From Peredibacter sp045999315 (GTDB lineage Bacteria; Bdellovibrionota; Bacteriovoracia; Bacteriovoracales; Bacteriovoracaceae): a DNA stretch of 64,000 bases. The position numbers were made by a program, and so were the translations under genes. Location of the stretch: NCBI RefSeq assembly GCF_045999315.1, contig NZ_CP174607.1:3928671-3992670 (forward strand), written 5' to 3'. Positions 34,312-43,459 of the stretch are shown piece by piece (the stretch's first letter is position 1; each line of letters begins with the position of its first letter). The notes under the pieces are model-generated. The model was not told where the DNA came from and ran no database searches. It saw only the letters and a program-made list of their open reading frames with translations.

Positions 34312-34325
34312 TTGATGTTGATCAA
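34312..34325. promoter_or_regulatory. Perfect FNR/CRP-family box (TTGAT-N4-ATCAA)
   Basis: TTGATGTTGATCAA is an exact match to the FNR consensus. It lies in the 207-base gap between the porin operon (leftward) and the outer-membrane protein gene (rightward), about 105 bases from the first start and 90 from the second. No FNR gene is in the window. Confidence 0.6.
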
Positions 34326-34414
34326 TCCACGACTGAGTTAACAAATTTAATCTCTCTTAAGTCCCAAGGTGACCTGTTTTATTGATATGGTTTTCAGAAT
34401 TTTGAGGAGGCCCT

Positions 34415-35491
34415 ATGTCAAGACTCCTGATACTCATCTGCATTTTGATTAGCTTCGAAGTGCAAGCTCAAATCTTCCAACTAAAAGTCACAGACTATGA
34501 TGGTCTTGATTCAATCAATGCCGTAAAAATCTTCATTGATTCAGAAGTGATGAAGATTGAGGACTCTGTGAACAAAGAATTTCCCAACGAGACTCCAAGA
34601 AGAATTCTGCAAGGGATGGGCGATGCAAATATCATGGCCGCCAAAGGTATTGGAACAGACTATACCTCAGCAATGCAAGTAAGTGTGATTGGGGCCACTC
34701 TTGGTGCCGGAGCAGACTTCGAGCAAGAAAAACACACTAAGAGTGAGACCAGTGGATATGCAGCGGCACCGGGGCTCATGATTGGAGTGAATCTCGGAGC
34801 TCTCGGGATGAATGACATCCTTAATATGGAAAGTGACAAGTTAAACATGTATGTGAACGCCATGAGTACTAAGTACATCCAGTCTTTGGATGATGAAAAT
34901 GACCGAACTCTGGTGGGACTTGATATGACATCAATCGGTCTGCACTTTAGGTATCATCTGGTCGATAGAAGTGAACAACATCCAAGATGGGGTGGACTCA
35001 AATTTACCTGGGGATATGAATATAACCATTCTGATTATACTTATGAAACTCGCTTAGACAGAATGATCAATATCATCGGGGACAATGAACTCCTTCAAGG
35101 GCGCCTGACAGGTACACCTAAGGCGCTGGTCAAAGTAAGAACACATTCTTTTCCTCTCGCTGTTTCCACTGACTACCAACTTTTATCATTTCTCAACGTA
35201 TACGGCGGAACCGGTATGGATTTTAATATTGGTTACGCTAAAGGGATCGGAGTGGCCAACGGCGACGTCACTCCAGTTTTATGTACGGGCGGAAGTTGTG
35301 GGCCAGGTCGCAATTTACAACTTCAAGCTCAGGCCAACTTGGATGCATCTTCTCTCGTCACTCCTGTGACAGTGAGAGCATTCGGAGGTTTTCAAATCAA
35401 TGTTTCTCACTTGAGCTTCTATGCTCAGGTCGACAAAGAAGTACTGACTGAACTTGTAAGTGCGGCCGCAGGTATCAGGTTATTTTATTGA
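34415..35491 (+). CDS. Putative outer-membrane protein of unknown function
   Basis: 358 residues; signal peptide about 1-18 (FEVQA). Alternating beta strands, glycine-rich stretches (VIGATLGAGADFEQE; AAPGLMIGVNLGALG) and a terminal aromatic residue (AAAGIRLFY) point to an outer-membrane barrel. A disulphide may form in VLCTGGSCGPG. AGGAGG precedes the start. It is followed after 33 bases by the BenE gene. Confidence 0.6.
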   Translation: MSRLLILICILISFEVQAQIFQLKVTDYDGLDSINAVKIFIDSEVMKIEDSVNKEFPNETPRRILQGMGDANIMAAKGIGTDYTSAMQVSVIGATLGAGADFEQEKHTKSETSGYAAAPGLMIGVNLGALGMNDILNMESDKLNMYVNAMSTKYIQSLDDENDRTLVGLDMTSIGLHFRYHLVDRSEQHPRWGGLKFTWGYEYNHSDYTYETRLDRMINIIGDNELLQGRLTGTPKALVKVRTHSFPLAVSTDYQLLSFLNVYGGTGMDFNIGYAKGIGVANGDVTPVLCTGGSCGPGRNLQLQAQANLDASSLVTPVTVRAFGGFQINVSHLSFYAQVDKEVLTELVSAAAGIRLFY

Positions 35492-35524
35492 CGCGTTCTC
35501 CGCCCTCTCTAATAATTAAAGAAC

Positions 35525-36697
35525 ATGAAAACAAACAATGTTCTTAACGACTTCTCATTTTCTAGTATTACGGCCGGATTTGTTTCTGATCTCGTGGGAT
35601 ATGCCAGTTCGGCGGTCTTGATTTTTCAGGCAGCAACAACTCTGGGTCTTCAACCTAATGAAGCAAGTTCATGGCTCGCCGTTCTTTGTGTGGCAATGGG
35701 TGTCCTTAATATCGTCCTTTCTCTTCGTTATAAAATTCCTATTATGTTTGCATGGTCTACTCCTGGGGCCGCTCTATTGATCGCAAGCCTTCCAGGCGTA
35801 CCAATCTCAGACGCCATTGGGGCCTTTTTGTTTTCTGCCCTCCTCATTACTTTAAGTGGGGTAACAGGATTTTTTGAAAAGATCATGGACAAAATTCCTA
35901 TGTCCATTGCGTCCGCCATGCTTTCAGGTGTGTTACTCAAATTCGGACTCGAAGTCTTTATTTCCATGAAATCGCAATTCATACTCGTATTCACTGTTTT
36001 CATGATCTATTTGATTTTTAGAAGGATTTCTCCTCGTTACTCTGTCGTAGCGGCCTTTTTCACAGGGCTCATGCTTGCAGGAATTCTTGGACTTCTTAAT
36101 TTTGAAACGATGAACCCAGAATTGGCCGTCCCCGTATTTACTGCACCCACCTGGAACTTCAAAACGATTATTAGTGTTGGCCTTCCTCTCTTTATTGTAA
36201 CCATGAGTTCACAGAACATGACAGGATTTGCCGTATTAAAAGCGTTCCACTATAGACCTGACGTTTCTAAACTGATTACCTGGTCTGGTATCACCAACCT
36301 TATCATTGCTCCATTTGGTGGTTTTGCCATTAACTTATCTGCAATTACCGCCGCCATCTGTATGGGCCCAGAAGCTCACGAGGATCCAAATAAGCGCTAT
36401 ACTGCTGCCATCTCCTCTGGAGTCATTTACATTATCATGGGAATCTTTGCTGGATCTGTTGGTGCTCTCTTCGCTGCCTTTCCAAAAGAGCTTGTTCTCT
36501 CGGTTGCTGGTTTGGCCCTATTAGGTGCTATCTCTCAAGGACTCATGGCCGCCGTTCAAAATGACAATGAAAGAGAACCTGCGATGATGACTTTTTTTGT
36601 GACAGCTTCAGGCGTGACCTTGGCAGGAATTGGCTCGGCCTTCTGGGGAATTACGGCCGGGATTCTGACTTTGATCATTTTACGATTTAAGCGCTAA
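35525..36697 (+). CDS. benE: BenE-family proton-coupled transporter
   Basis: 390 residues and about twelve membrane segments, with MFAWSTPGAALL, the IAPFGGFAINLSAITAAICMG motif and conserved glycine-rich helices that identify the BenE benzoate/H+ symporter family. The real substrate here may not be benzoate, since no aromatic catabolic genes are near. The last bases overlap the convergent PilZ gene by 11 bases. Confidence 0.85.
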   Translation: MKTNNVLNDFSFSSITAGFVSDLVGYASSAVLIFQAATTLGLQPNEASSWLAVLCVAMGVLNIVLSLRYKIPIMFAWSTPGAALLIASLPGVPISDAIGAFLFSALLITLSGVTGFFEKIMDKIPMSIASAMLSGVLLKFGLEVFISMKSQFILVFTVFMIYLIFRRISPRYSVVAAFFTGLMLAGILGLLNFETMNPELAVPVFTAPTWNFKTIISVGLPLFIVTMSSQNMTGFAVLKAFHYRPDVSKLITWSGITNLIIAPFGGFAINLSAITAAICMGPEAHEDPNKRYTAAISSGVIYIIMGIFAGSVGALFAAFPKELVLSVAGLALLGAISQGLMAAVQNDNEREPAMMTFFVTASGVTLAGIGSAFWGITAGILTLIILRFKR

Positions 36698-37388
36698 GAA
36701 CAATAAGACACTTCTTTTTCAAATACTCGAAAGTTTCTTGAGCAAGAGGCATTTGAAGTGAGAGCCCAACTCTCACGTCTCCCCGCTTAAGGTAATAGCC
36801 TTTAGGAGCAATATAACAAACAGTTCCTAGGATATGATGACGAAGAGGTTTGTGATCTATGGATTTTAACCAGAAATGATCGTTCTTTTTAAAGTAGTCT
36901 TTATTTTGTCCAGAGATCAAGATTCCAAAACCTCTTTCTGACACGTCGATAATTCGAATCTCCATTTCATAGGTTGTTTCGCGAATGGTTCGCTCAACAC
37001 GTTTTAGAGAAAGAGAAATGTCTGAATTAAATGGCAGGACATAACGCTCACCTTTTCTTTCTTCCAAGGCCCGCGCCTCTTCCGGATAGTGACACATGAT
37101 TTTGTCGCCATTGACTTTAAACTCTCCAGGGAAAAGCCTGAAAATAAGATTACGATATGAAAGACGAATATAGATTGGTTTATTAGGATCAATTTCAACC
37201 ACCGTAGGAGTTCTTAAGACAAGAAAATCCGATTTAATGTCCACAATGATTTGAATGATCTGAGAAACATGTCGATTGGGTTCTCCCGCTCGATTCTGCC
37301 AGATGTCTCCGCCGAAAAGCGCGGCCTTTTCGATCACCGTTATGATCTGAACTCTGTTTTCTAATGGTTTAAGACTCGACATATCCAT
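36687..37388 (-). CDS. PilZ-domain c-di-GMP-binding protein
   Basis: 233 residues. An N-terminal domain of about 105 residues resembles the YcgR N-terminal domain. The PilZ domain carries both ligand motifs: RxxxR at residues 111-115 (RKGER) and D-x-S-x-x-G at 148-153 (DVSERG). It should respond to cyclic di-GMP; the output could be motility or envelope control. Two start methionines (1 and 3) are close; a fuller Shine-Dalgarno is missing (AGGAAG further up). No partner gene is evident. Confidence 0.8.
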   Translation of the reverse strand: MDMSSLKPLENRVQIITVIEKAALFGGDIWQNRAGEPNRHVSQIIQIIVDIKSDFLVLRTPTVVEIDPNKPIYIRLSYRNLIFRLFPGEFKVNGDKIMCHYPEEARALEERKGERYVLPFNSDISLSLKRVERTIRETTYEMEIRIIDVSERGFGILISGQNKDYFKKNDHFWLKSIDHKPLRHHILGTVCYIAPKGYYLKRGDVRVGLSLQMPLAQETFEYLKKKCLIVLSA

Positions 37389-37549
37389 AAAACACTTCCT
37401 GTTGAATTACTGGATATAAAATTGGTTAGTAGGCTCTATCGACATTCCTCGGGAGAAAATTTAAGCGGACTCAAGTCATTGATATTTCTGTCATCTTCAC
37501 GATGATTTTAGTTTCAAAAATCGAAGGGATGGGATATACACACCCGCCT

Positions 37550-38050
37550 ATGAAAACCCTATTTTTAATCCTTATTATGACTATGTCTTCTCTTGCCCAT
37601 TCAGCTCAGTACACACTTCGCGAAGGAAAACTTCACAAGGGTGGCGTTGCTTCTGTTGAAGTTCTTCCTCACGAGTCTCTTTTCATTGTGAAAATGGACT
37701 ACGAAGTTTTTAAACGCAGCTGGGTTCCAGCACCACCAGAAGTTTTAAAAGGTGACACGGTTTTAGAACTACCGACTCAATTCAAAGATGAACGTGGCTA
37801 CCTCGAGCTTGAAACGCTTGGATCAATGAGTATTCCAGACGCTGAACTAAAATTTATTCGTCGTACGAACTTTGGAAAATACCATGATGCTTATGAAGCA
37901 TTGGTTTTACCGAAGAACGGTAAGACTAAGATTGAAGTGATTTATCACCCAAATGTACCTGGTGCCGGTTGGGCGCAGGTTCGCATTACTTTCATCAGTA
38001 ATGTCCCACTTCTAAACGGCTACCAGGCCATCGCTGATTTAAAAAACTAA
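37550..38050 (+). CDS. Secreted protein of unknown function
   Basis: 166 residues from ATG 37550, which begins a good signal peptide (MKTLFLILIMTMSSLAHS); a frame from 37502 would put 16 unneeded residues before it. The mature domain, from YTLREGKLHKGG to IADLKN, is beta-rich with no cysteine. Family not recognised. It is convergent with and overlaps the aldo/keto reductase gene by four bases. Confidence 0.7.
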   Translation: MKTLFLILIMTMSSLAHSAQYTLREGKLHKGGVASVEVLPHESLFIVKMDYEVFKRSWVPAPPEVLKGDTVLELPTQFKDERGYLELETLGSMSIPDAELKFIRRTNFGKYHDAYEALVLPKNGKTKIEVIYHPNVPGAGWAQVRITFISNVPLLNGYQAIADLKN

Positions 38051-39132
38051 TAAGGATCTTGACCGTCCGCTGGGGCCAGAGGATTCGATGGCCCCGTCTC
38101 ACCATTGATCGTTGTATTCGCACTTCTAAAGGCCACAGAACGCTTAAGAAAATCGGCCGGAAAGTTAAGCATCGGCCTACTGATCTCATCCAGTTCTTTT
38201 AAGTGTTCCTCTGTGAGATTTACATCCAAGGCCGCTAAATTATCTTCCAATTGCTCAATCGTTCTTGCACCAATAATGGGAGAGGTCACTCCTGGTTGAG
38301 TGCAGACCCATTTAAGGGCCACTCGGGCCGGTGTTGAGTTCACCTCTTTTGCGATCTGAATGACTTTTTCAACCACATCATAAGCATGATCATCTAATGA
38401 AGAAGTCACCCACTCACCTCTGCCTGCTTCAACGTGATTTTTATTTTCTCTTCGATATTTTCCAGAAAGAACACCTGACTTGAGGGGGCTCCAAGGAGTC
38501 ACTCCCATGCCCAACTCTTGTGCCATAGGAATAAGTTCTCCCTCCACAGTTCTTTGAAGTAATGAATACTCGACTTGAATGGCACTCACAGGAATCCATC
38601 CTTGAAACAACGCTTTCACGTGCGCTTCGGCCACCTTCCAGGCGGGAGTGTCAGAAAAACCAATGTAGCGAACTTTGCCGGACGACACGAGATCATCCAA
38701 GGCACGCATGGTTTCATCTATTGGCGTTTGATAGTCCCAGCAGTGCATCCAATAAAGATCAATGTAGTCCGTTTGTAATCTTCGAAGCGATTCTTCACAG
38801 GCACGTATGATACTTTTTCTTCCAGCACCTCCGGCATTTGGATCACCTGGTTTTAGGGTCCCAAAAAATTTTGTGGCGATCACCATCTGCTGTCTTTCAA
38901 AAGGATCTTTCCGAAAAAAATCGCCGATAATTTTTTCTGAATGCCCATAAGTATAAACGTTGGCCGTGTCGATAAAGTTTCCACCTAGATCCATATAGCG
39001 AGCAAGAATTTTTTCACACTCTGGAACTGAGGCTCCCCACCCCCAATCTTCCCCAAACGTCATGGTACCAAGGCACAAAGGACTGACTTTTAAACCAGAT
39101 TTACCGAGTGTGACAAAATGATTAAGAGGCAT
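38047..39132 (-). CDS. Aldo/keto reductase
   Basis: 361 residues. TIM-barrel AKR motifs are LCLGTMTFGEDW, FIDTANVYTYGHSE (catalytic Asp and Tyr), IATKFF (Lys) and YWMHCWD (His). It uses NADPH to reduce aldehydes or ketones in the cytoplasm. The C-terminus has a serine/proline-rich extension after the last helix. A single gene with an AGGAG before the start. Confidence 0.9.
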   Translation of the reverse strand: MPLNHFVTLGKSGLKVSPLCLGTMTFGEDWGWGASVPECEKILARYMDLGGNFIDTANVYTYGHSEKIIGDFFRKDPFERQQMVIATKFFGTLKPGDPNAGGAGRKSIIRACEESLRRLQTDYIDLYWMHCWDYQTPIDETMRALDDLVSSGKVRYIGFSDTPAWKVAEAHVKALFQGWIPVSAIQVEYSLLQRTVEGELIPMAQELGMGVTPWSPLKSGVLSGKYRRENKNHVEAGRGEWVTSSLDDHAYDVVEKVIQIAKEVNSTPARVALKWVCTQPGVTSPIIGARTIEQLEDNLAALDVNLTEEHLKELDEISRPMLNFPADFLKRSVAFRSANTTINGETGPSNPLAPADGQDPY

Positions 39133-39211
39133 AAGAAGCTCCTTTTTCTCATCATGATAAGTTCCTCTTTAAGGGAGAGGTAGCCGGACACGCTCTGTCT
39201 AGACCGCCTAA

Positions 39212-40027
39212 ATGAGTTATGAATTAATGAGCTCTATGCTGAGATTGTGTTCACTTCTATTTACTCTCTTACTTTTCACTTCCTGTTCACTTTTTACCCG
39301 CAAAGGTAACTGGGGTAAAAAGGCGATCTATCCGGTGAAGTGGGAGCGAGTGAAAAACTCGTTTGTTAAAAATATTACCAGTCGTCATGTCTGGGTACCG
39401 GCGGCGGCGGGTACTGTGGTTGCAGCTGCAGACTGGGACGCAAAGATGGTGGAATGGGCAGAGCGAGATCCCACGATTAGTTCAAATTCCGCTCAAGATT
39501 TCAGCGATACTTCCAGAAGTATTCTACAAGCGCAAATGTATCTCACCATTCCCTTCACCTCTTCCTATGATGGAAATTGGAAACACTATACAGTCAATAA
39601 AGTGAAAGGAACCGTGGTGGTCTATGCGTCTTCCTCGATTGCTCATAGTGCTTCAGGGGTGATGAAACAACACATCTATCGCTTAAGACCCGATGAAGTG
39701 GATGGCAAAAGCTTTCCTTCGGGTCACGCCACAACTGCCGCCGCCTACCGCATGATTTCTTCTCGCAACTATAATTCGATAGAAATGCCTCGAGATCTAC
39801 GAAATGGAATCGGAATTATTAACGGTGCTTTGGTCACTTCAGTGGCATGGTCGAGGGTCGAGGCGAAAGACCACTTCCCCTCTGATGTATTGTTCGGTTA
39901 CGCCATCGGTAGTTTTATGAGCGGATTTATTTATGATTCTTTTATGAACGTGGAGGACACCGATGTCTTTGCTCTCTTCCCTTCAGGGGATGGAGGTATG
40001 GTGGCGAAGTACAGCTTCCAGTTTTAA
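39212..40027 (+). CDS. PAP2-family phosphatase lipoprotein
   Basis: 271 residues; methionines at 1, 6 and 9 are possible starts and none has a strong ribosome-binding site. A signal segment ends in lipobox LLFTSC (Cys25). The PAP2 motifs are KQHIYRLRPD (C1), SFPSGHATTA (C2) and SRVEAKDHFPSDVLFGYA (C3). It would remove phosphate from a lipid phosphate at the periplasmic side. Its last 45 bases overlap the end of the convergent urea-transporter gene. Confidence 0.8.
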   Translation: MSYELMSSMLRLCSLLFTLLLFTSCSLFTRKGNWGKKAIYPVKWERVKNSFVKNITSRHVWVPAAAGTVVAAADWDAKMVEWAERDPTISSNSAQDFSDTSRSILQAQMYLTIPFTSSYDGNWKHYTVNKVKGTVVVYASSSIAHSASGVMKQHIYRLRPDEVDGKSFPSGHATTAAAYRMISSRNYNSIEMPRDLRNGIGIINGALVTSVAWSRVEAKDHFPSDVLFGYAIGSFMSGFIYDSFMNVEDTDVFALFPSGDGGMVAKYSFQF

Positions 40028-40852
40028 TAGCACCCAAGTGGAGATCAAAAATGGCGCCGTAAGTGGAACAGCTCCCATCTTGATAAACAGTACGTGAAGA
40101 AGAACACTTAATATAATTCCCACCAAAGCGAACATGGCAGATTTCCAAGTTGGTCGCATGAAAGTGCAGCCCAGAGCAATTGAAGTTAGAACAGCACTAA
40201 AGCCATAGAGCCCTGCACTTACTCCATCCATATCCAGTTCAAGAACTAGACTTAAACCCCCGGCAACGACACTTCCAAATAAGGCAAAGATCACAGGCCA
40301 GAAGGAGTTCAGTAAAAGACCAAAGAGGATCACGAGACCCGCAATCGCACTCTCAACCAGATAAACCTCAGAGATGTTTTTAAGAATGATTTTCGCAAAA
40401 GAGATATCGTGCAGTCCCAGATAAATTGAAGTGACAGTAGTCTTCATCGGAAGTGTGATCACTGCCATCCAGCTAATTATGACAAAAGGAAAGGTCATCA
40501 GTGGTAGTCCCATACTTTTATATTCTGGGGCCATGTAAAACATGAGAACACTTGAAAAAGAAGTTGCAAGCACAAATCCCACGAACATAAATGGTGAGGG
40601 GATAAACAGTGCAAAGAAGGCCGCGCCAACCAAGCACCCGTTATAACCATAAATTCCGCGAATGATATCTGTTTTCTCATATCGTAAATAAATGGCGGTC
40701 CAGGTTGAAATGACCGTCCCCATGAACGCACCAACTGCAATCCAGGGAGAGGCAATAGCAAGACCAATGAGTATCAGAAAACCTGTCAGGGAATTATTTT
40801 GAAACATGACCTGACCAAGGCCACGAAAGACTCTATCTAGAAATTTTAACAT
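39983..40852 (-). CDS. Urea transporter (UT) family protein
   Basis: 289 residues with two homologous halves. Signatures: GLGQVMFQNNSLTG, YGYNGCLVGAA, LPLMTFPFVIISWM in the first half and GLYGFSAVLTSIALG, LTAPFLISTWV in the second. It forms a channel for urea through the inner membrane. No urease gene is in the window. It follows DUF2917 by nine bases and overlaps the PAP2 gene tail to tail. Confidence 0.85.
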   Translation of the reverse strand: MLKFLDRVFRGLGQVMFQNNSLTGFLILIGLAIASPWIAVGAFMGTVISTWTAIYLRYEKTDIIRGIYGYNGCLVGAAFFALFIPSPFMFVGFVLATSFSSVLMFYMAPEYKSMGLPLMTFPFVIISWMAVITLPMKTTVTSIYLGLHDISFAKIILKNISEVYLVESAIAGLVILFGLLLNSFWPVIFALFGSVVAGGLSLVLELDMDGVSAGLYGFSAVLTSIALGCTFMRPTWKSAMFALVGIILSVLLHVLFIKMGAVPLTAPFLISTWVLLKLEAVLRHHTSIP

Positions 40853-40861
40853 CCAACCAAT

Positions 40862-41110
40862 CTAGCATTCCACTCGTCGGACTTCAATTTCGAGCTTTGA
40901 AGAAAGCCCTTGAAGAAGAATGGCAGGCTGATTTTCCGGGAACTCAAGTATGCACCCTTCATACACGATGTAGTCGTTAGGATCATCCTTGGCCGTGATC
41001 CAACCAGATCCTCCAAGACACTGAAGTACCAGTTTCCCGGTCCCTTCGGCGCTTAAGGTCTTAAATTCATTATATTCAAGGGATATACTTAAAGCCTTAA
41101 CAGTATTCAT
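40862..41110 (-). CDS. DUF2917-like small protein
   Basis: 82 residues. A small cupin-like all-beta domain with the DUF2917 spacing: SLEYNEFKTLSAEG, a GSGWITAKDDPNDYIVYEGC turn (acidic) and an EFPENQPAILLQGL strand. Function unknown. It lies directly in front of the urea transporter as the first gene of that operon. Confidence 0.65.
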   Translation of the reverse strand: MNTVKALSISLEYNEFKTLSAEGTGKLVLQCLGGSGWITAKDDPNDYIVYEGCILEFPENQPAILLQGLSSKLEIEVRRVEC

Positions 41111-41130
41111 GTCGATATAGTAATCGCTTA

Positions 41131-41144
41131 ATGATATTAATCAA
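41131..41144. promoter_or_regulatory. FNR/CRP-type box, one mismatch
   Basis: ATGATATTAATCAA agrees with TTGAT-N4-ATCAA at nine of ten positions. It sits in the 64-base gap between the divergent DUF2917/urea-transporter operon and the Lrp/parvulin operon, 20-30 bases from each start. It may also be a target of the Lrp protein encoded alongside. Confidence 0.4.
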
Positions 41145-41174
41145 TAAACTATTCTACGCAGGGAGAAAAAACGA

Positions 41175-41642
41175 ATGGAATTAAATGGAAATGGCCAGCG
41201 AGGCCCTCTCGACGAGATGGATCTTAAAATTCTTAAGCTCCTTTCAGAAGATGCCAAAATGTCGTTTGGTGATATTGGTGAGAAGGTCCATTTAACGGCA
41301 CCTGCGGTCCATGCACGGGTGAAGAAGATGGAAAAGGCCGGAATCATTAAGAACTATACCGTTAATATTGATTTTGAAAAAGTTGGACTCCCTGTAACTG
41401 CATTTGTGAAACTTCAAACAGGAAAATTAAAATGCAGTGATGCTGGAAAACTCATGAATAAATTTTCTGAGATTGTTGAATGTCATGCGGTCGCTGGCGA
41501 AGATGATCTTATTTTAAAAACAAGAACGGCCACTCCACTTGAGCTTCAAAACTTACTAGAGAAAATGCGTTCAGAAGGAATTTCAGAAAAATCCAATTCC
41601 ATCTTTGTCCTGCAGTCTCACTTCGAGAGATCACGTCTATGA
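41175..41642 (+). CDS. Lrp/AsnC-family transcriptional regulator
   Basis: 155 residues. N-terminal helix-turn-helix LDEMDLKILKLLSEDAKMS through VHLTAPAVHARVKKMEKAGII; C-terminal RAM domain with AFVKLQTGKLKCSD and CHAVAGEDDLILKTRTATP. It should sense an amino acid. The next gene, a parvulin, begins inside its stop (ATGA). Confidence 0.9.
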   Translation: MELNGNGQRGPLDEMDLKILKLLSEDAKMSFGDIGEKVHLTAPAVHARVKKMEKAGIIKNYTVNIDFEKVGLPVTAFVKLQTGKLKCSDAGKLMNKFSEIVECHAVAGEDDLILKTRTATPLELQNLLEKMRSEGISEKSNSIFVLQSHFERSRL

Positions 41643-41905
41643 TGTTAAGTGCAAGGCATATTCTGGTTCGTCATGAATATGAGGCAAAAGATCTGCAAAA
41701 GAAACTTCAAGAGGGAAAAAGTTTTGAAGAGCTGGCGAAGGATTTTTCTCTTTGTCCTTCAAATGCTCGCGGTGGAGACTTGGGGGAATTTCCAAAAGGA
41801 AGAATGGTTCCCGCTTTTGAGAAGGCCCTTCTTCAACTTAAAGTGGGAGAAATTTCAGGCATCGTGAAAACACAATTTGGTTTTCATCTTATTCAGCGGA
41901 AATAA
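41639..41905 (+). CDS. Single-domain parvulin peptidyl-prolyl isomerase
   Basis: 88 residues, just the parvulin fold: ARHILVRHEYEAKDL, GKSFEELAKDFSLCPSN, GGDLGEFPKGRMVPAFE and TQFGFHLIQRK. No signal peptide, so a cytoplasmic PpiC-type isomerase. It is coupled to the Lrp gene, an unusual pairing, and its last 17 bases overlap the convergent YkgJ gene. Confidence 0.9.
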   Translation: MMLSARHILVRHEYEAKDLQKKLQEGKSFEELAKDFSLCPSNARGGDLGEFPKGRMVPAFEKALLQLKVGEISGIVKTQFGFHLIQRK

Positions 41906-42500
41906 CTTTCGATAACATATAAGGCAGTGTTCCGCTGTCTTTAGTATTTAAGAAAGAAGCGTAGATCACAAGATCAGACTGAGTGGTCTTCACGAGTCTG
42001 GTAGGTTTGATTTCAGTTTTAGTTTCACACTGACTGGCATCTCCTAATACGGCGTTGGTTCTGCAGACTGAGGGGCGATGCTCATAAATACTACAGGCGC
42101 CTTCTTCGTTTAAAAAAACACATCTGCGCTCTTCATAGGGGATCTTATAAAATGCGTCCGAATCATTTTGGGCCTTCGCTTGAAGTTGCAAAAGATTGCG
42201 ATCAACCTCGACTCCATCTTGAATTAACTGGGCCATCAATCTGCTCTCATCTTCAGTTATGCTCACTTGTGTATGACAACAGGCCGAACATCCCATTTTA
42301 CAAGGACTCAATTGCTGGACTAATGGATTCGAAAATATCTCACTGTTGAGTTCTTCTACCAGATTGTGAATGAACTGGGCCCGAAGGATAGAGTTTGGTA
42401 ACTGTTGCAGTTCTTTAACGACATCTTGAACAAGACTGAGAAATTCAGGCCTATCTCTCAGCTCATCAAAAGTTCTTTTTGCGATAGCGGGGACATTCAA
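41889..42500 (-). CDS. YkgJ-family cysteine-cluster protein
   Basis: 203 residues. The conserved CKMGCSACCH motif and the later RCVFLNEEGACSIYEHRPSVCR are those of the YkgJ/CxxCxxCC family, thought to bind zinc or an iron-sulphur cluster. The first 60 residues form a helical domain. Function unknown. The gene ends tail to tail against the parvulin gene. Confidence 0.85.
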   Translation of the reverse strand: MNVPAIAKRTFDELRDRPEFLSLVQDVVKELQQLPNSILRAQFIHNLVEELNSEIFSNPLVQQLSPCKMGCSACCHTQVSITEDESRLMAQLIQDGVEVDRNLLQLQAKAQNDSDAFYKIPYEERRCVFLNEEGACSIYEHRPSVCRTNAVLGDASQCETKTEIKPTRLVKTTQSDLVIYASFLNTKDSGTLPYMLSKVISAE

Positions 42501-42659
42501 TAGGGTCTCGCTTGTTCGTTAGAAAGCACTTACTTAAATTAAGTCTAGATTAAATAAAAAAATATGCAACTTAATGCAAGATCGTAGGAAAAGCATTAAA
42601 GGTTTCCTAACCTTTGGTCCTATGAAATTTGGGAATTGAAAGAGAGATCATTCTCGCAA

Positions 42660-43181
42660 CTAGAAGCTCTTTTGATAGAGGGCAATTGAATCTTCAATGA
42701 CCTTAATCGCTTCGTCCTTGCCGGCGATGGATAAGATCTCAACACTCTTTTTCTCGAGCTCTTTATAGCTTTCAAAAAAACGACGGATCTCATTGACCTT
42801 ATGTCTTGGTAGCTCATCAATGGAACTAATGTGGGCGTACTCAGGATCGTGGGCATGAATGGAAATGACCTTATCGTCTCCTTGTCCCTGATCTTTCATT
42901 CTCATAACACCAATCGGTCTTACTCTCATAATGGACATAGGAATGACGGGAAGCTGCCCTATTACCAAAACATCCAGAGGATCACCATCATCACAATAGG
43001 TCTTGGGAAAGAGACCATAATTACAAGGATAGTGAACAGAACTATAGAGAATGCGATCCACTCTTAACAGTCCCGAAGCTTTGTCTATTTCGTATTTGAT
43101 TTTTGAGCCTGAGGGAATCTCGATCAGACAATCGAGTAGCTCACCGTTAAAATTCAACTCTAGGTCGTGCCAAGGATTCAT
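42660..43181 (-). CDS. ppa: Inorganic pyrophosphatase
   Basis: 173 residues. The active-site motif CDDGDPLDVLVIG (metal-binding aspartates), IEIPSGSKIKYEIDK and VHYPCNYGLFPKT are those of family I pyrophosphatases. It splits pyrophosphate to two phosphates in the cytoplasm. A single gene; the 159-base gap after it (42501-42659) shows no gene. Confidence 0.97.
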   Translation of the reverse strand: MNPWHDLELNFNGELLDCLIEIPSGSKIKYEIDKASGLLRVDRILYSSVHYPCNYGLFPKTYCDDGDPLDVLVIGQLPVIPMSIMRVRPIGVMRMKDQGQGDDKVISIHAHDPEYAHISSIDELPRHKVNEIRRFFESYKELEKKSVEILSIAGKDEAIKVIEDSIALYQKSF

Positions 43182-43241
43182 AAAAAGCTCCCTTGCCGTA
43201 CCTTAGCAATGAATGGCGAATTATTAAAAGACTCGTGGTGA

Positions 43242-43370
43242 CTACTGCTGCTGCTGTTCTTGTGCAATTGTACGATCAGCAGGGATCGCCACATATTCAT
43301 TCTTTCTAAATGTAGAACATGCGGTTGAAACTAGTCCCATAAACATCAGAACAGCTAAAAGCTTCATCAT
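43242..43370 (-). CDS. 42-residue lipoprotein
   Basis: ATG at 43370 behind GGAGGG, stop at 43242. The protein is MMKLLAVLMFMGLVSTACST and then a short tail that ends in QEQQQQ. The lipobox VSTAC (Cys18) leaves a mature lipopeptide of just 25 residues. Similar tiny lipoproteins (for example entericidin-like) exist, but the mature part matches no family that I know. It is upstream of a separate His-rich lipoprotein gene on the same strand. Confidence 0.7.
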   Translation of the reverse strand: MMKLLAVLMFMGLVSTACSTFRKNEYVAIPADRTIAQEQQQQ

Positions 43371-43459
43371 TCCCTCCATGGAAATATAAGCTCATTATAG
43401 ACCATAGTTTTTATGTAACCAAGCTTGGCAGCATTTACCGAATACCTGACTAAAAGATA

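Noticed and set aside
43243..43258. Short CTG/CAG run as a microsatellite
   Set aside because: It is merely the C-terminal glutamine codons of the 42-residue lipoprotein.
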